Below, one piece after another: positions 1-11,254 of a stretch of 64,000 nucleotides of DNA. The notes under the pieces are model-generated. The model was not told where the DNA came from, made no database searches, and was given only the letters and a program-made list of their open reading frames with translations. This DNA comes from Hydrotaea diabolus (lineage: Eukaryota; Arthropoda; Insecta; Diptera; Muscidae). The position numbers and the translations under genes were made by a program. Positions within the stretch are counted from its first letter, which is position 1. Every line of letters starts with the position of its first letter. The DNA is taken from the NCBI GenBank assembly GCA_963513945.1, contig OY740716.1:123928492-123992491 (forward strand), given 5' to 3'.

Positions 1-2
1 CT

Positions 3-1358
3 CTGAATCGCGATGTTCTCATGGAAATATCCGACTCACTGGATGAAAAATATAGTTCGAATGAGGGACAAAGGAACCGCAAAATTCGGGTACAACAGAT
101 GGAATATTATAAAAATTCTGATGACGACGAGTATCAGCTACATGACGACGCAGATTACTCCAATGATTCTGATGCCGGAGCAATCGTTATAAAAAGCAAT
201 GCCTTTTCATCCAAAAATGATGGCAAAAAGCCTTCATCGCAACAACAGCATCGATTTGAAATACATGTTGGTGATGGAGCTGGAGACAAAAACCAGAAAC
301 AAACAAATTCAAGATCGTCGTCGGAACAAAGGGGCGATGTACGGCCGGAAGCTAAACCACGGTTGTCACGCAGTGACAGTTCCCATGGCAGTAATTCCTC
401 AAAACGTCAAATGAAACAAAAGCAAACAACTTCTGAACCTCCTAAAAGCCGAATTTCCATAACAAAATATGAAACCAATGGCAACAACGGAACACAAATC
501 ACAACTACCGAAATTCACGAAAGTCGTGTGACCCAGAGTGAAACTGATCTCCTCGAAGCCGACGAGGGACCGTACAATAGATCTCGAGCGGGAAGTATTC
601 CAAAATACATGGAATGGTATTACGATAAGAAGAAGTCCTCCGTAAACGGCCGCACGTCTACTGAGTCATCAACCAAAGGTATTCAGACAGCTCGAAAAAA
701 ACCTGTAGCTTCAAACGCTTCCGAGAAGAACGTGTCTAAAACTCGACTACACATCAAACATGCGGATGCCAACCATGCGGATGCCGACGCCAAATTCAAA
801 CCAGAACCGGCTCCTCGCAAATCACCACCGAAAGGCAGTCGCTTGCTCAAAGAAGACATTGTTAAAAATAAACAGCTACAACCTCGTTTAGAGACGGATG
901 CCAGTCACCCTTTACTACAGCACTCTGAGCACCGTTTTGAGCGGGAAAATGTCCCCGAAGTACATGTGCCACCCTCCAAGTTACCTCACTACATTTACCC
1001 CGAGACGCCGCCAACTATTGGCCCGAACAAAGAAACCAACTCGAAAAATACGAAGCCCAAGCCATCGCCCATCAAAGAAAATGAAGTCAAGGTTAGCACT
1101 TCATCCAAAATTAATCTTTACATAGAAGATCCAGTCGCTACACATCCACCTGCAGTAACATCAACTTCTGTACAAAAACAACTGAATGTAGCCACACTAG
1201 AAGATGATTTGGATTCCGGCATCGCCATGAATTCTCTTCTCAATACCATGGGTAGGCGCAATCCAATTGCAGAAAAGAAAAGCGTATTCTCAATAGCCTA
1301 CGATGACGTCAGCCGCGTTCAAAAAATTCCTTCAGGTGGCGAATCGCCGCCTTACTGA
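3..1358 (+). CDS. C-terminal coding exon of a large host protein (5' partial)
   Basis: The open frame runs from the left window edge to a TGA at 1356-1358. The first in-frame ATG (21) is probably internal, because the codons before it (L-N-R-D-V-L) read through in the same frame. About 450 residues are visible. They are hydrophilic and low in complexity, rich in S, K, T, P and D/E, with an acidic stretch near the start (NSDDDEYQLHDDADYSNDSD) and no membrane segment. One conserved-looking block (RSRAGSIPKYMEWYYDKKK) lies near residue 200. The C-terminus ends in GGESPPY. This resembles the disordered cytoplasmic tail of a membrane or adhesion protein. A cadherin-type tail is one possibility, but I do not recognise the gene with certainty. 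The frame is intact over 1.35 kb with balanced codon use, unlike everything else in the window, so it is the one credible host gene. Confidence 0.75.
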   Translation: MNRDVLMEISDSLDEKYSSNEGQRNRKIRVQQMEYYKNSDDDEYQLHDDADYSNDSDAGAIVIKSNAFSSKNDGKKPSSQQQHRFEIHVGDGAGDKNQKQTNSRSSSEQRGDVRPEAKPRLSRSDSSHGSNSSKRQMKQKQTTSEPPKSRISITKYETNGNNGTQITTTEIHESRVTQSETDLLEADEGPYNRSRAGSIPKYMEWYYDKKKSSVNGRTSTESSTKGIQTARKKPVASNASEKNVSKTRLHIKHADANHADADAKFKPEPAPRKSPPKGSRLLKEDIVKNKQLQPRLETDASHPLLQHSEHRFERENVPEVHVPPSKLPHYIYPETPPTIGPNKETNSKNTKPKPSPIKENEVKVSTSSKINLYIEDPVATHPPAVTSTSVQKQLNVATLEDDLDSGIAMNSLLNTMGRRNPIAEKKSVFSIAYDDVSRVQKIPSGGESPPY

Positions 1359-4300
1359 CAGGATGCTCCAATTCAACAAATCGTCGATTAGTTGTACCAT
1401 TATGTGATATACGAGTTATTAATTGTTGGCATTTACAATTATCATTTTAACGCAATTGCAGTGTTTATCCCTTTAGATATACTCTCGCGGTCATGCCTTT
1501 GAGTTCGATTAAATTCTTATTGTAACGCATGATCATGTAAATATTGATATTCATATATATAAGTACGTATAAAAAATAAAAACACATCGCCTATATTTAA
1601 GTAATACTCGTACCAATTACAAAAAAAAAGAAATGGTTTCCTGTTCATCAATATAGGCATCATCATCATCTGTTCGCATGCGTTTTTATGGAACGCAAGA
1701 TTCAAGTCTGCCATCATTGCTATTGCCGTGATTTCTATTTTTTATCTTTTCCCCTGTTGTAGAAACCGTAGACTTTAATACGAGTATTCATTCAATCATT
1801 TCTTTTACCGATCCGGCTCACAATCTGATTCCATTAAGCGTCTGCCCGTCCATCTATTGTTGTAATTGTGGGCCGATCTTAATATTATGCGGCAGAAGTG
1901 TTTTTGGTCCAAATATTGAAATTTAAGGATTTATGTTTTTCAGTTCTTTAGTTTTAGAAGCCTCTTATTGCTTCCAATATTGATCAAATGGATCATATCA
2001 GTCCAAGTTTTGATATAGCCCCAGTACAAAGCTCCTGCCAGATTTTATATACAATCGCTCTGGATCTGGATCGAACTTTGTATGAAGAAAAAACAGCCAA
2101 ACCTGGAAACTGGCGGACATGATCAAAGATATTTGCATTTTTTTGCGTGAAAGGGTCGTTGACTAATGTATAAGTACGAGTATACGCCAATCAAGCTACG
2201 ACAATCATTTTTGGTTTTGGTACAGTGGACAAGAGCTTAAAGTAGTCATTGTGTTTTTTAGCAAAGCAATATTTGTACTTTAAAATCTTTAAAACGTCAC
2301 AGTGTTTAAAAAATGATTTTCAGAAGCACTTTTTATGCAGGACTCAAAATAACAAATGATCATAAAGTTGTAGTTCTGTTCGCTCCATCGTCTCCATCTA
2401 AAAGTTAGATCATTTCCTCTGTATTGTCAACTGAATCGATTATATCTTCATAGTAATTTATTTTTAATATTTAGAAAATGCGAGTCTTTGCAAAATCCAA
2501 ATTTCAACCTTGATCGAATAGATGCCGCTGTTTCCACGGATTATGCTTCTTTTTATAACACACTCGTAACTATGCAATATCTAACGAATATTTAATATCG
2601 TATAAACTGCCATATTGAATGGTGGTGTTTGCCTACCTGAAATGAATCGGTCGATTCATTATTCGGGAGCAACCATCTCCCTCAAATCAAGTATATTTGT
2701 AAATATATAGTCCGTATTTAAGCCATTTGTATTTCCTAATAAACCATGTTAAGTAAATAATTATTCAAACATATGTATTTGAAAACACAAACATATTTAG
2801 TACTTAATGCAACTTAAGAATATATATATTTATGTACGTAGTAAAAGTATCAAAAGTATCGTTCTATATCAGCTGTGTTCTTTTGGGGTAAGTGGCTTAG
2901 TTACCTAGTTAGTTTGCAATATGGTACGAGTAATCTGGCAGCATGGAACAAAATAAGGGTAATATGACAACATTGTTTCTTTTTGTATACTTATACACCA
3001 AAGAGAATTGTACAAAAAGACGGTTCTTCGGCGAATTCGTCAAAAACAGACAAAAAAAAACACACTTTCGATTGGTTAAAATGTGTGTGAACCATCGGTT
3101 TAAGTTGATTTATAGTTTCACTTACCCCATCACATGAAGATGAACCCAGTATGAATGAGACCTCTTCCTGTTTGATTATTTTTTATTATATAAAAACACA
3201 TATAAAGCTACTCTCGTACGCTTTGAAGTTAAAAAAAAGTATGACAACAAAAAGTTTTTAGCATTTTTTAAAGGAAGTTCCAGTTTGCATCTAGCAATAC
3301 TAGTGTTGCAAGGATCCAAAACACAAATAACAACCCTCGTATTTGAGTGCAAAATGCAAATTGAATAACTTGAATAACTTCAACCCGTGTGTGGAAAAAA
3401 TTAAAAATCAGCGAATTTTGTTGCATTATTTTGGAGTAAAATTTGTTTGAATATAATGAACCAATAAATTTAATAAAGATATTGTTTAGAAAAAACTTCA
3501 ATTGTGAGTTTTAAAAAAAATTTGTAGCCTTTACGAGCGGGAGATAAATTACGGAACGATTGTATAATTATTATTAGTTATTCATATAAAAACCATAAAA
3601 AAATTGTTTTTTTTGTTTGTAAGTAATTTTTGCTGCCATAACATTAACCTTTTATGTTAAAAACACAAAGTTAAAAAGAAATGTTATTGAAAAACCTACT
3701 TTTTGTGACAAAAGCAGACTTTCTTGTGACAAAAGCAAAGATTAGAGTAACATTCATGTAAGAGCAGTAATACAAGTATTATTAAACAGTATATTCTTAC
3801 AAATATCGAAAAAGAATTTTTTATTGTCTTAAGATTTTTTCGCCGCGAATGACCTTTCGGTGGAAGTTCCCATATGTTTTTTTATAGCAGGGTGCGCCAT
3901 GTTTGGCTTGTTGTTAAAAAACAGTAAGTGTGATAACTTTTACTAGTTTAATTAGCAACTTAATGCCAACTCGCTTGCTCACCGAGTTTAGTAACTATAA
4001 ACGAACACAGCTATTGTCGCAATAGTAGTATTCATAGACTGCTATTTTTTTAATACATTTTTTAATGTAATTGAGTTGTTTGCTAACGCCATAACTTCAA
4101 ACCATTGTAGAAGAATATAAAAATGATTATGGTAAATGGAAACTATAGACAATTTGCGTAAAACTTATTATTTTTAAAAAACTAAAATGTTTAGAAAGAA
4201 AGTTATTCGAGAATAACATTTAGCGAGTTCAAGCGAGCTTGGTTATTACTCGCTTATAGTATTTCTTGAATAACTTGTTTTTACAAATTAAAATTTTTCA

Positions 4301-5829
4301 AATCAAATGGTTTGTGATGCATGCAGCCCATCAGTTTCTGTATACAATGAAATTTCAAAAAATTCTCGTTAAGTTTTAACGCCTTACCACTTACTCGTTT
4401 AATTAGCGAGTACCACTAGAACACGCCTAATATCTACAGTAGATAATAGTACATATCTACTTACTAAGCTTTTTCAGTACATTAACTTCAAAAGGTGTAT
4501 TAAAAAACTATTCCTTCTGATGAAAAACAATTCTGAAAACAATGTACGAATCAGAAATATACAGCAAACAACAAGAGATATTATCGGCAAGTCCGTATAA
4601 GGATAATGTGCTATAGGTAGGGATATGTTAATATCAAAATCAACTAAAACCGATATTCAAAAACATTTTACACATTTTTCCAATGCGAATGTGGAGTTAC
4701 TAATTTATTTAAAAATTTTTTTTGGTTAGTTTCTTGTTTTGTTAACATTATATTGACAAATCATGTTCTAAAACATGTTGGTAGGCATTTAATTTTCGCC
4801 AGGGACATTCAAATTCGTCCTTTCTGGCTTTGTAGCAAGCCAACAGCATCAACGTCTAGTTCCTGGTACACAATTTTCGTTTAGTCACTCATAAAATAAT
4901 ATAACTTCCTCGAAATTTCTCTAAATCTTAACCATAAACATTTTCACTTACTGTTTTTCTATCGTTGTAATTTATAGAAATGATATTATCCCGCTTTTTA
5001 TATTTTCTTTTTCTTTCATTCTATTCATTTTCCTTCTGTATCAATAACAAAAAACATATGTTTTTGATTTTTTTATTCAAGCCGGGTGTGTCATAATATT
5101 TTTTTTGTTAAAAAAATAAGTCAGGTAACTCTAACTCGTTTCGTTACCGAGTAACAGCCAACTTGCTTGCTTTCCGAGAAACTTCCATACAAATGCTTGT
5201 AAGTAACCTGAAAAGAACATGGCTATGTTACATGTTACAATTCATAGCTTCTTCGTCTGATTTCAACTAAACCCCTATCTCAGGGCTCGAGTTCACCTTT
5301 TAAATGTCTTGTTGTTTGATGTATCCAATAATATTTAAGAAATGTTCGTTTTTAAAATTTTATAGAAAATGATTACACGATTGGTAAATTTCCAATCTTT
5401 CAACAATTTCCGTTTCCACGAATGCCACTAGTATCCCTGATGATTATACTTATATATTAATACACATACGATACATACATATAGTACATTCATACGTACA
5501 TAATACATTCATGTAATAATTGCAAATAAAAGTTTACACAACACATAGATTAAAAAAATAAATAAACATTCAGAAACACACAAACCGATTCGTATTTACA
5601 TATGTATGTACTCTGCAAAAACTTAGTAAGTAAAAACATTACCAAGATATTACGTACTTTTCAATCCCATAAGCATGAATTGCAAGTAAAATATACGATC
5701 GTATCGTATTGACACAAATATATATGTACATACTAGTATGTTGTTCTTCCTATTGCCAAATAAACTGCAGTGTTTCGAGAAAATATTTGTAGTCTCATCA
5801 GCCTGAAAAATATGAGGAGGGTATAATAA
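1359..5829. other. 3' flank and AT-rich intergenic sequence
   Basis: No convincing gene is seen; the short open frames here are not conserved-looking. The stretch at 1900-2210 resembles the dispersed repeat found at 5830-6108. Segments near 3890-4440 and 5085-5230 resemble each other, sharing the phrases 'ACTCGCTTGCT.ACCGAG' and GTTAAAAAA, and look like decayed copies of one short interspersed element. Confidence 0.5.
1575..1580 (+). promoter_or_regulatory. candidate poly(A) signal of the left-edge gene
   Basis: An AATAAA hexamer lies about 215 bases after the stop codon of the left-edge gene, in AT-rich sequence. A second AATAAA is at 2738-2743. Either could end the transcript. AATAAA is common by chance in sequence this AT-rich. 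Confidence 0.35.
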
Positions 5830-6108
5830 GTCGCTCTCAAGCATGTAATGAATATACAGGTCAAAGTTATTGACTGATATTCATGAAAGATGGCAGAAGT
5901 ACGTTTTTGGAAACAAGTACAGATGAGTGTGAAATTGAAGAACATTGGTTTAGATTGAGATGTAGCTCCCACACATAGTATATTCACCCGATTTTATGTT
6001 CTTAGTACTAGAAGCCACATATTATATCGAATCTTGATAGAAATTTGGCAAAAGTTAGTATTTGGACCAAGGACGGAAGTCTTAAAATTGAAGAAAATCG
6101 TTTTAAAA
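5830..6108. repeat. dispersed degenerate tandem repeat (unit roughly 130 bp)
   Basis: Phrases such as GAAATTTGGCAAAAGT, TAGCTCCCACA and 'TTCTTAG.ACTAGAAGCC' recur at irregular spacing. The same phrases occur at 1900-2210 and 41600-41950. No coding capacity is visible. This is a dispersed non-coding family with internal periodicity. Confidence 0.45.
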
Positions 6109-6968
6109 AGGGTGATCAATCTAGAGGTATTTTTTCAGAACAAAAAAAATATAAAAATTCAAATCAAGTGTGTAATCTTTGTTTGTAATTTGAAAGGACA
6201 TTTTATGGCATTTATTTTTTGAATATAATTTCCTTCAAATGTTGGCCGCAACTACGCCTCAGGGTTTCCATTCTAATGTTGGCTTCCAAAACTTGAATCG
6301 TAGCTGGTTTGTCAGCATAGACTTTCAACTTTACGTAACCCCAAAGAAAAATGTCTAAAGGTGTGATATCACTCGATCCACGCGGCCAACTCACTTGTCC
6401 AAAACGTGAAATTAGCTGCTTTTCGAAATGACCTCTCAATAGATGCATTGTTTGAGCAGCTGTATGGCAAGTGGCACCGTCCGGTTGAAACCAAGTCAAG
6501 ATTACGGGCTTCAATTTTAGGTAGCATAAAGATCGATATCATGGCGCCATAGCGAGCACCAGTCACAGTTAAGTTCCGGAAGTCATCATTTTTGAAAAAA
6601 TATGCACCGATGATTCCACCAGCTTATAAACCGCACCAAACCGAGGTTTTCTCTGGGTATAATGGCACCTCTTGAACCTCTTCTTGTTGCTCTTCAGCCC
6701 AAACGGGGCAATTTTGTTTATTGACTTTGCCGTTGAGCCAGAAATGGGCCTGGTCAGTGAACAAAATTTTGGTCAAATACAGCGGATCTTCCCGTTTCTC
6801 ACCGAACGCTCATTTCCATAATACAGTTGCCAACATTTGAAGGCAATTATTTTCAAAAAAAATAAATGCCATAAAATGTCTTTTCAAATTACCAATAAAA
6901 ATTCCACACTTGATTTGAATTTTTATATTTTTTTTATTCTGAAAAAATACCTCTAGATGGATCACCCT
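6109..6968 (-). mobile_element. DD41D Tc1/mariner-like element with ~137-bp terminal inverted repeats
   Basis: The left end AGGGTGATCAATCTAGAGG (from 6109) and the reverse complement of the right end (ending CACCCT at 6968) match with about 90% identity for about 137 bases, through the phrase CCTTCAAATGTTGG. The arms are 6109-6247 and about 6832-6968. The element is 860 bp, short for an autonomous member (about 1.3 kb). The target duplication is not clear: TATA follows the right end and AAAA precedes the left. Confidence 0.7.
6212..6833 (-). pseudogene. DD41D-type transposase relic (catalytic part)
   Basis: Reading leftwards, the frames give the first catalytic block FTDQAHFWLNGKVNKQNCP, then a GG-I-GAYFF segment. 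The second block is WFQPDGATCHTA (D-G-A-T-C-H) and the third is TPLDIFLWGYVK. The spacing between the last two Asp residues fits DD41D. An in-frame stop and a frameshift near 6515 separate the first block from the other two. The N-terminal helix-turn-helix half is missing. The C-terminus (KEIIFKK) lies inside the left inverted repeat. Non-functional. Confidence 0.7.
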
Positions 6969-7239
6969 ATATACGAGTATTTCACTTCCGCAGCCGCAAT
7001 TTCAATAAGAGGAGAATCAGAACTCTGCGCCAACGGAATCCGGCGCGGCAAGAGAATGCGAATTAAATGATAACGGGTGCGGCGACGGTTTTTATTGTCA
7101 TTTTACAGCTGTTTTTATTTATTATTTGGCCTTGAGTGATTTGAAAAAATACAATAAATCTATTTGCAAACAAACAAGAATTATTTTGAAAAGTTTAATT
7201 GTAAATTGCATGAACGATCAAATTCTTTTACTTTTATTA

Positions 7240-7545
7240 TATTTTTTTTTGTTTTTGTCCATTGTATTTTAAACTTGGCTTTCCCGCTTCTTCTTCTTAC
7301 TACAAATTTGCACAACAACTATTAGCCCATACATTTTTTGTTTACAAAAAAACACGAAAATATGTCAGCACATAGAGAGCGACAATAAATTAATTTGCAT
7401 AATTATATAATATAATTTTCTTATTTTGGTCTCTTGTTTATTAATTTTGCTTTCCCGCAAAAACCTTTAAAAATTTATGATTTCTTATTACTATTAGCCA
7501 TACGTTTTTTGTTTACAAAAAACATGAAAATATGGCGCAACACAT
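7240..7545. repeat. direct repeat of ~165 bp, two copies
   Basis: About 7241-7395 and 7420-7545 share the order CTTTCCCGC, CTATTAGCC, 'CATA/CGTTTTTTGTTTACAAAAAA', GAAAATATG, then CACAT.GAGAG. This is an old tandem duplication leading into the foldback repeat that follows. Confidence 0.5.
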
Positions 7546-7970
7546 TGAGAGAGGCAGGAGCAAAAATTGAGAGCGCAAGAAAATCCGCAGATAAGATAAG
7601 AAATAGATTTAGAGTAGAAACACAACATTGCGGCTGCGTTAGCGGTAGCGGTTGTCAAATATATATGGAAAATTTAGAGGCAAAACCGCACTGAATTAAA
7701 TCTATTTTCTCTGCGGTTTTTCTTGCGCTCTCAATTTTTGCTACTGTCTCTCTCTATGTGTTGCCGCACCGGTTTCCGTCGCCGCAGCCGCAGTGCGGCA
7801 ACACATAGAGAGAGGCAGTAGCAAAAATTGAAAGCGCAAGAAAAACCGCAGAGAAAATAGAAATATATTTAATTCAGTGCGGTTTTGCCTACATATAATA
7901 TATGGATATATATAGATATTTGACAACCGCTACCGCAGCCGCAATGTTGTGTTTCTACTCTTACTCTAAG
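7526..7970. repeat. foldback repeat with ~165-bp arms
   Basis: The right side of about 7608-7773 is the near-perfect reverse complement of about 7792-7970, with a GC-rich spacer (about 7774-7791). Inner arms carry GCAAAACCGCACTGAATT, CTCTGCGGTTTTTCTTGCGC and 'GCAACACATAGAGAGAGGCA'. Outer arms carry ACAACATTGCGGCTGCG and its complement. A third partial copy of the inner arm lies at 7526-7600. No protein coding is evident. The transcript would form a long hairpin. Confidence 0.75.
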
Positions 7971-8769
7971 GCAGTTTGTGTAATCGCTTGTTGTTTAAAA
8001 TCAGCGTTGCCACAGAATAAAATTTGTCCCTCACCAATATGTTTGAAAGGCAATGCGAATTAAAAATTTTATTTTCAGAATGTTATTTTGGAAATCCGGA
8101 ATGTTTGGTTTGTCAAAGCAAGGACATTATTAAATAAAATAAATATTTTTTTATATCTCTTTTATTTTGCATAGAAAAAAATATTAACTTTATTTAAAAT
8201 AAACCATATTAAAGAAATTCAAAGACAAATTTTACTTCTATTTCAAAAAAATAAATATGTTTTTGGAATTTTTTTAATTAAAAACTATAAATATTAACGG
8301 TGTATTTGGATACACGGCGTAAACTATGACTGGGTAGCAAAACCGCAATTGTAAAGGGTTTTTATAACAAACAAAAATGCCATTTTGATCATTAAAGTAG
8401 GAAAAACACTGCTGTGTTTTATTCCATAAAGCAACATTCAGAATCGAGTACAGCAGCGCTTTTTTAGGCATGCTTAATATTCACATTTTTTTTTAAGAAG
8501 TGACTTATCTATTGCGTTTCTGTTTAGTCTAAGTTATCGAGGCTTAATCAAAAACACCCAAAAGTTGTTTTGCTTCTGCAGATTATTCCAAATGGGGCGA
8601 TTTGCATTGGTGTCGCATGAGGTTATTAAACCAATCTTCATTTGCACTTTAACTACTAATATTATATTATGGCGTCCTCTATGGATCTTCCTCTGAAACA
8701 TTCCCTATTGGTAGTTAATTGTTTTGGATTAATTCTTTAAACAATTATATATATTGATAAAACACAGAA
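7971..8769. other. AT-rich intergenic, nothing recognised
   Basis: No coding pattern, terminal repeat or RNA structure stands out. Confidence 0.4.
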
Positions 8770-8772
8770 TAT

Positions 8773-9450
8773 TTAAGAAATAGAGTTGAAATTTATTCCA
8801 GGTGTAGTGCAAAAGTTAAATTTTAAGAATGAAATTCGATTTTGATCATGTGACCACCACGAGCCAGTGTACAGCGTTCTATTATTTGGACCCAATTTTC
8901 CACCACTCCTGCACACAATTCGATCGGAACGTTGGCAACTTCGCGTTGGATGTTGTCTCTGAGCTTGTCTAAAGTTGTTGGATTGTTGGCATACCCCAAT
9001 GACTTGATGTGGCCCCACAAAAAGAAATCCAATGGCGTTAAACGAGGCGGCCATTAGACCGGACCATTTCTCGAGATAACACGTTCACCAAATTTGCCTT
9101 TCAGTAAATCGTTTGTGCTGTGTGTCTAGTGGCACCCTCTTGTTGAAACCACATATCGGCGATGTCAAGCTCATTCAATTCCAGCCAAAAATAATTTTCT
9201 AAAAACATGAAGATTGTTTTCATGGACGAAAAATACCGCCCAATCACACCTCTAACATGAAAACCACACAGTAATTTTTTGTAGATGCAATTGTGTCTCT
9301 TGAAGCACATGTGGGTTTGTTGCAGTCCAATAACGCATATTTTAATTATTGACAAATTCACTCAGCCAGAAATTAGCTTCATCACTCATCCTGTCGGGTC
9401 CTGTTGTTTGAGGGTCGATCCGTTGACAAAAAGATACGAAATTGTTGCCC
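8773..9450 (-). pseudogene. DD41D-type transposase relic
   Basis: Leftward reading gives MSDEANFWLSEFVNN (first Asp block, about 9390-9350), HVRGVIGRYF, then DIADMWFQQEGATRHTAQT (second block, with the expected Asp replaced by Glu). After frame changes come MDFFLWGHIKSLGYANNP and the tail ELCAGVVENW. At least three frame disruptions, the D-to-E change in the second block and a missing N-terminal half make this a dead copy. Its right boundary abuts the Transib-like relic at about 9450-9476. I could not define terminal repeats. Confidence 0.7.
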
Positions 9451-9475
9451 CTATTGGAAAATCCTGTAGTATTTT

Positions 9476-10850
9476 GTGAACGGTTGATGAGATAGATTAT
9501 GGGTACATCGATTTGAACATTTCGGCTGTTTCTTTTGCGTATTTCCTAAACTTTTCATCATTTATTTCCTTATTACAATTAATCACTTTTAGGATAACTT
9601 TGAGTCTAAAAATCAATTGTTGTTTAACACGTGTTATTTCCGGGCGTGTGAGATACCTCCTTGCGGTTTTACTGTCATTGGTATTACCTTTCCCTAGTTT
9701 TGGGCGTACGATGATTAATACAAGTTTACGAAATTCATTTTGTTGTTATGTTCTTTTGTGTTGTTAATTTCCTTTTCTCCATGTTTTCCTCGCTGTTTCT
9801 CACTGATCCTAAGGGCCCAAAGTCCAGATCGTAGCTTATACTTAAAATATTGGTCATAAAACGAATTCGGGCATGTAATGGTAATAATCCAAATGTGTAT
9901 GCCTCATTGTAGCATGATAATTCTGATGCTGTAAGTTCATCTTTTAACTTACTTTGAGTTGCATTGCAAATTATACAGCTGGATGCTGCCTTTGTTTTTG
10001 TTAGTGCCTAGCCAACTTTACTTTCTGTCATTGTAAGCAATAATTTATATTAAGTGTGTTCGTTTACTTTTCCAGTAAAAATTTGCAAGTTTCGACTTTT
10101 GAGAGCGTAAGGACAATTGTACTCTTTTTATTAAAATTTGCAAGAATAGTAAACGAACAGCTTCCAGTAAAAACTTCCAATGAAACAGCTGATTTTGTTT
10201 ATGTTTGCGTTACATTTCATTTTATTTTGAAGTGTTAAGATTTGTAATAAAAAAAGGATCAAAAGAAAACTTTTTTTCTTTCTAATTTCAGTGATTAACA
10301 TATATATAAAATAAAATAATATTCCAATTTTTACTACCTATTCTGTTGTAAATTTTTTTTTACTTTTATTTGTTTACATAAAACAACTGATTTTAAACAT
10401 CTGTTCTATCTTGCAAATTTTGGTTGGCTAAAATTTCTCCAAGCAAAATTTGCAAACTCTCTAACATCGAACTGTCAAAATTGTCTCTCTCTGGCTCTCA
10501 TTTACTGGATTTTTTTGTGTAAACGAACGCGATCCAGTAAAAATTTGCACAAATTTGCAAGTAAAAGAACACACTTATTTATTGTTTGCCCGCACATAAC
10601 AATTGTTGTTGGTTGTAGTGAGTTCATCTGTTCTTTAACTGCAGCGACTTCTTTTTTAGTTGTATCCTTTGTTTTCTTTTTAAATTCAAATTTTATTAGC
10701 CTGCAGTATTTGGTGGATGATGGAGTTTTATTAACCCACATGTCCATTAATTCTGCACTGCTGGCTGATGACTCTGAATATTGCAACTGTTTCTTTAATC
10801 TCAAAGGTACTAGTGACACCATGAAAAAATCAGAAACCGATGTATTTTCG
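9476..10850 (-). pseudogene. RAG1/Transib-like (CMC-type) transposase relic, split by a MITE
   Basis: On the minus strand, in N-to-C order: at 10822-10582, LVPLRLKKQ then PSSTKYCRLIKFEF; at about 9990-9960, a C-x2-C pair (SCIICNAT); at 9890-9800, LLPLHARIRF and ISYDLDFGPLGS. At 9720-9510 come KLGKGNTND..TARRYL, EITRV and EINDEKFRKYAKETAEMF. At 9495-9475 the block SSTVHKIL. This order of conserved blocks (C-x2-C, PLHA.IRF, VHKIL) is what I know of the Transib/RAG1 branch of DDE transposases found in many insects. The gene is broken by stops and by the MITE at 10052-10576. The downstream part with the catalytic Glu motif is absent here, but a piece is found inverted at 11082-11254. It is dead. 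The exact superfamily name is less certain than the relationship to RAG-like proteins. Confidence 0.55.
10052..10576. mobile_element. MITE, family A copy 1 (AAGTGTGTTCGTTTACTT termini)
   Basis: The left end AAGTGTGTTCGTTTACTT and the right end AAGTAAAAGAACACACTT form imperfect terminal inverted repeats of about 18 bp, flanked by T/A. Sub-terminal CCAGTAAAAATTTGCA and AATTTGCAAG are repeated near both ends in both orientations. No transposase is encoded. It interrupts the Transib-like relic between the PSSTKYC block and the C-x2-C block. A second, longer relative is at 18764-20246. Confidence 0.7.
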
Positions 10851-11081
10851 TCTTAGAATTGTTTGTACATTTTTTGGCGAGATGAACCATCAGAACACCA
10901 TTTACAGTAGAATGTTAAATTGCATTTTCAATTATGTGAATTTTGTTGATTGTAGCAATCTTCCGGATGTGTGGTCAAGAAGACACTGAAGTTGAACACA
11001 TGCCGAAACATCGGTTACTGTAATTCCATCATTTGCTGGATAACCGTCCTTTATATGCCGGAAAGAGATCCAATATTTTTC

Positions 11082-11254
11082 CATTGCACGTAGTCCAACA
11101 CACTTTACTACCAATAGGGAATCTTTCAGAGGAAGGTCAGGAAAAGAGGAATAACGATTGTAGATATTTCAGAGAGCAAAATACCAGAAAAATTAGTAGA
11201 AAAAGTGCAAACGAAGATTTGTTTAATATCCTCTTCGCAACAGCAGACCTATAA
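11082..11254 (+). pseudogene. C-terminal fragment of a RAG1/Transib-like transposase, opposite strand
   Basis: The plus-strand frame reads LLPIGNLSEEGQEKRNND then CRYFREQNTRKISRKSANED and LFNILFATADL. The LPIG.LSEE.QE..N.D block is the region I associate with the catalytic Glu of Transib/RAG-like transposases, followed by the Arg/Lys-rich FRE..TRK.SR..NED block. It belongs to the same protein family as the minus-strand relic at 9476-10850 but is inverted relative to it, which points to rearrangement or a second insertion. Confidence 0.55.

Noticed and set aside
199..1125. Two shorter open frames overlapping the left-edge gene in other frames
   Set aside because: They are shifted-frame shadows of the long exon, with no conserved motif.
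7434..7926. Open frames on both strands across the foldback repeat
   Set aside because: They arise from the inverted-repeat structure; the sequence explains itself as non-coding arms.
10515..10856. 113-codon plus-strand frame
   Set aside because: It lies antisense to the Transib-like relic, whose minus-strand reading has recognisable blocks.
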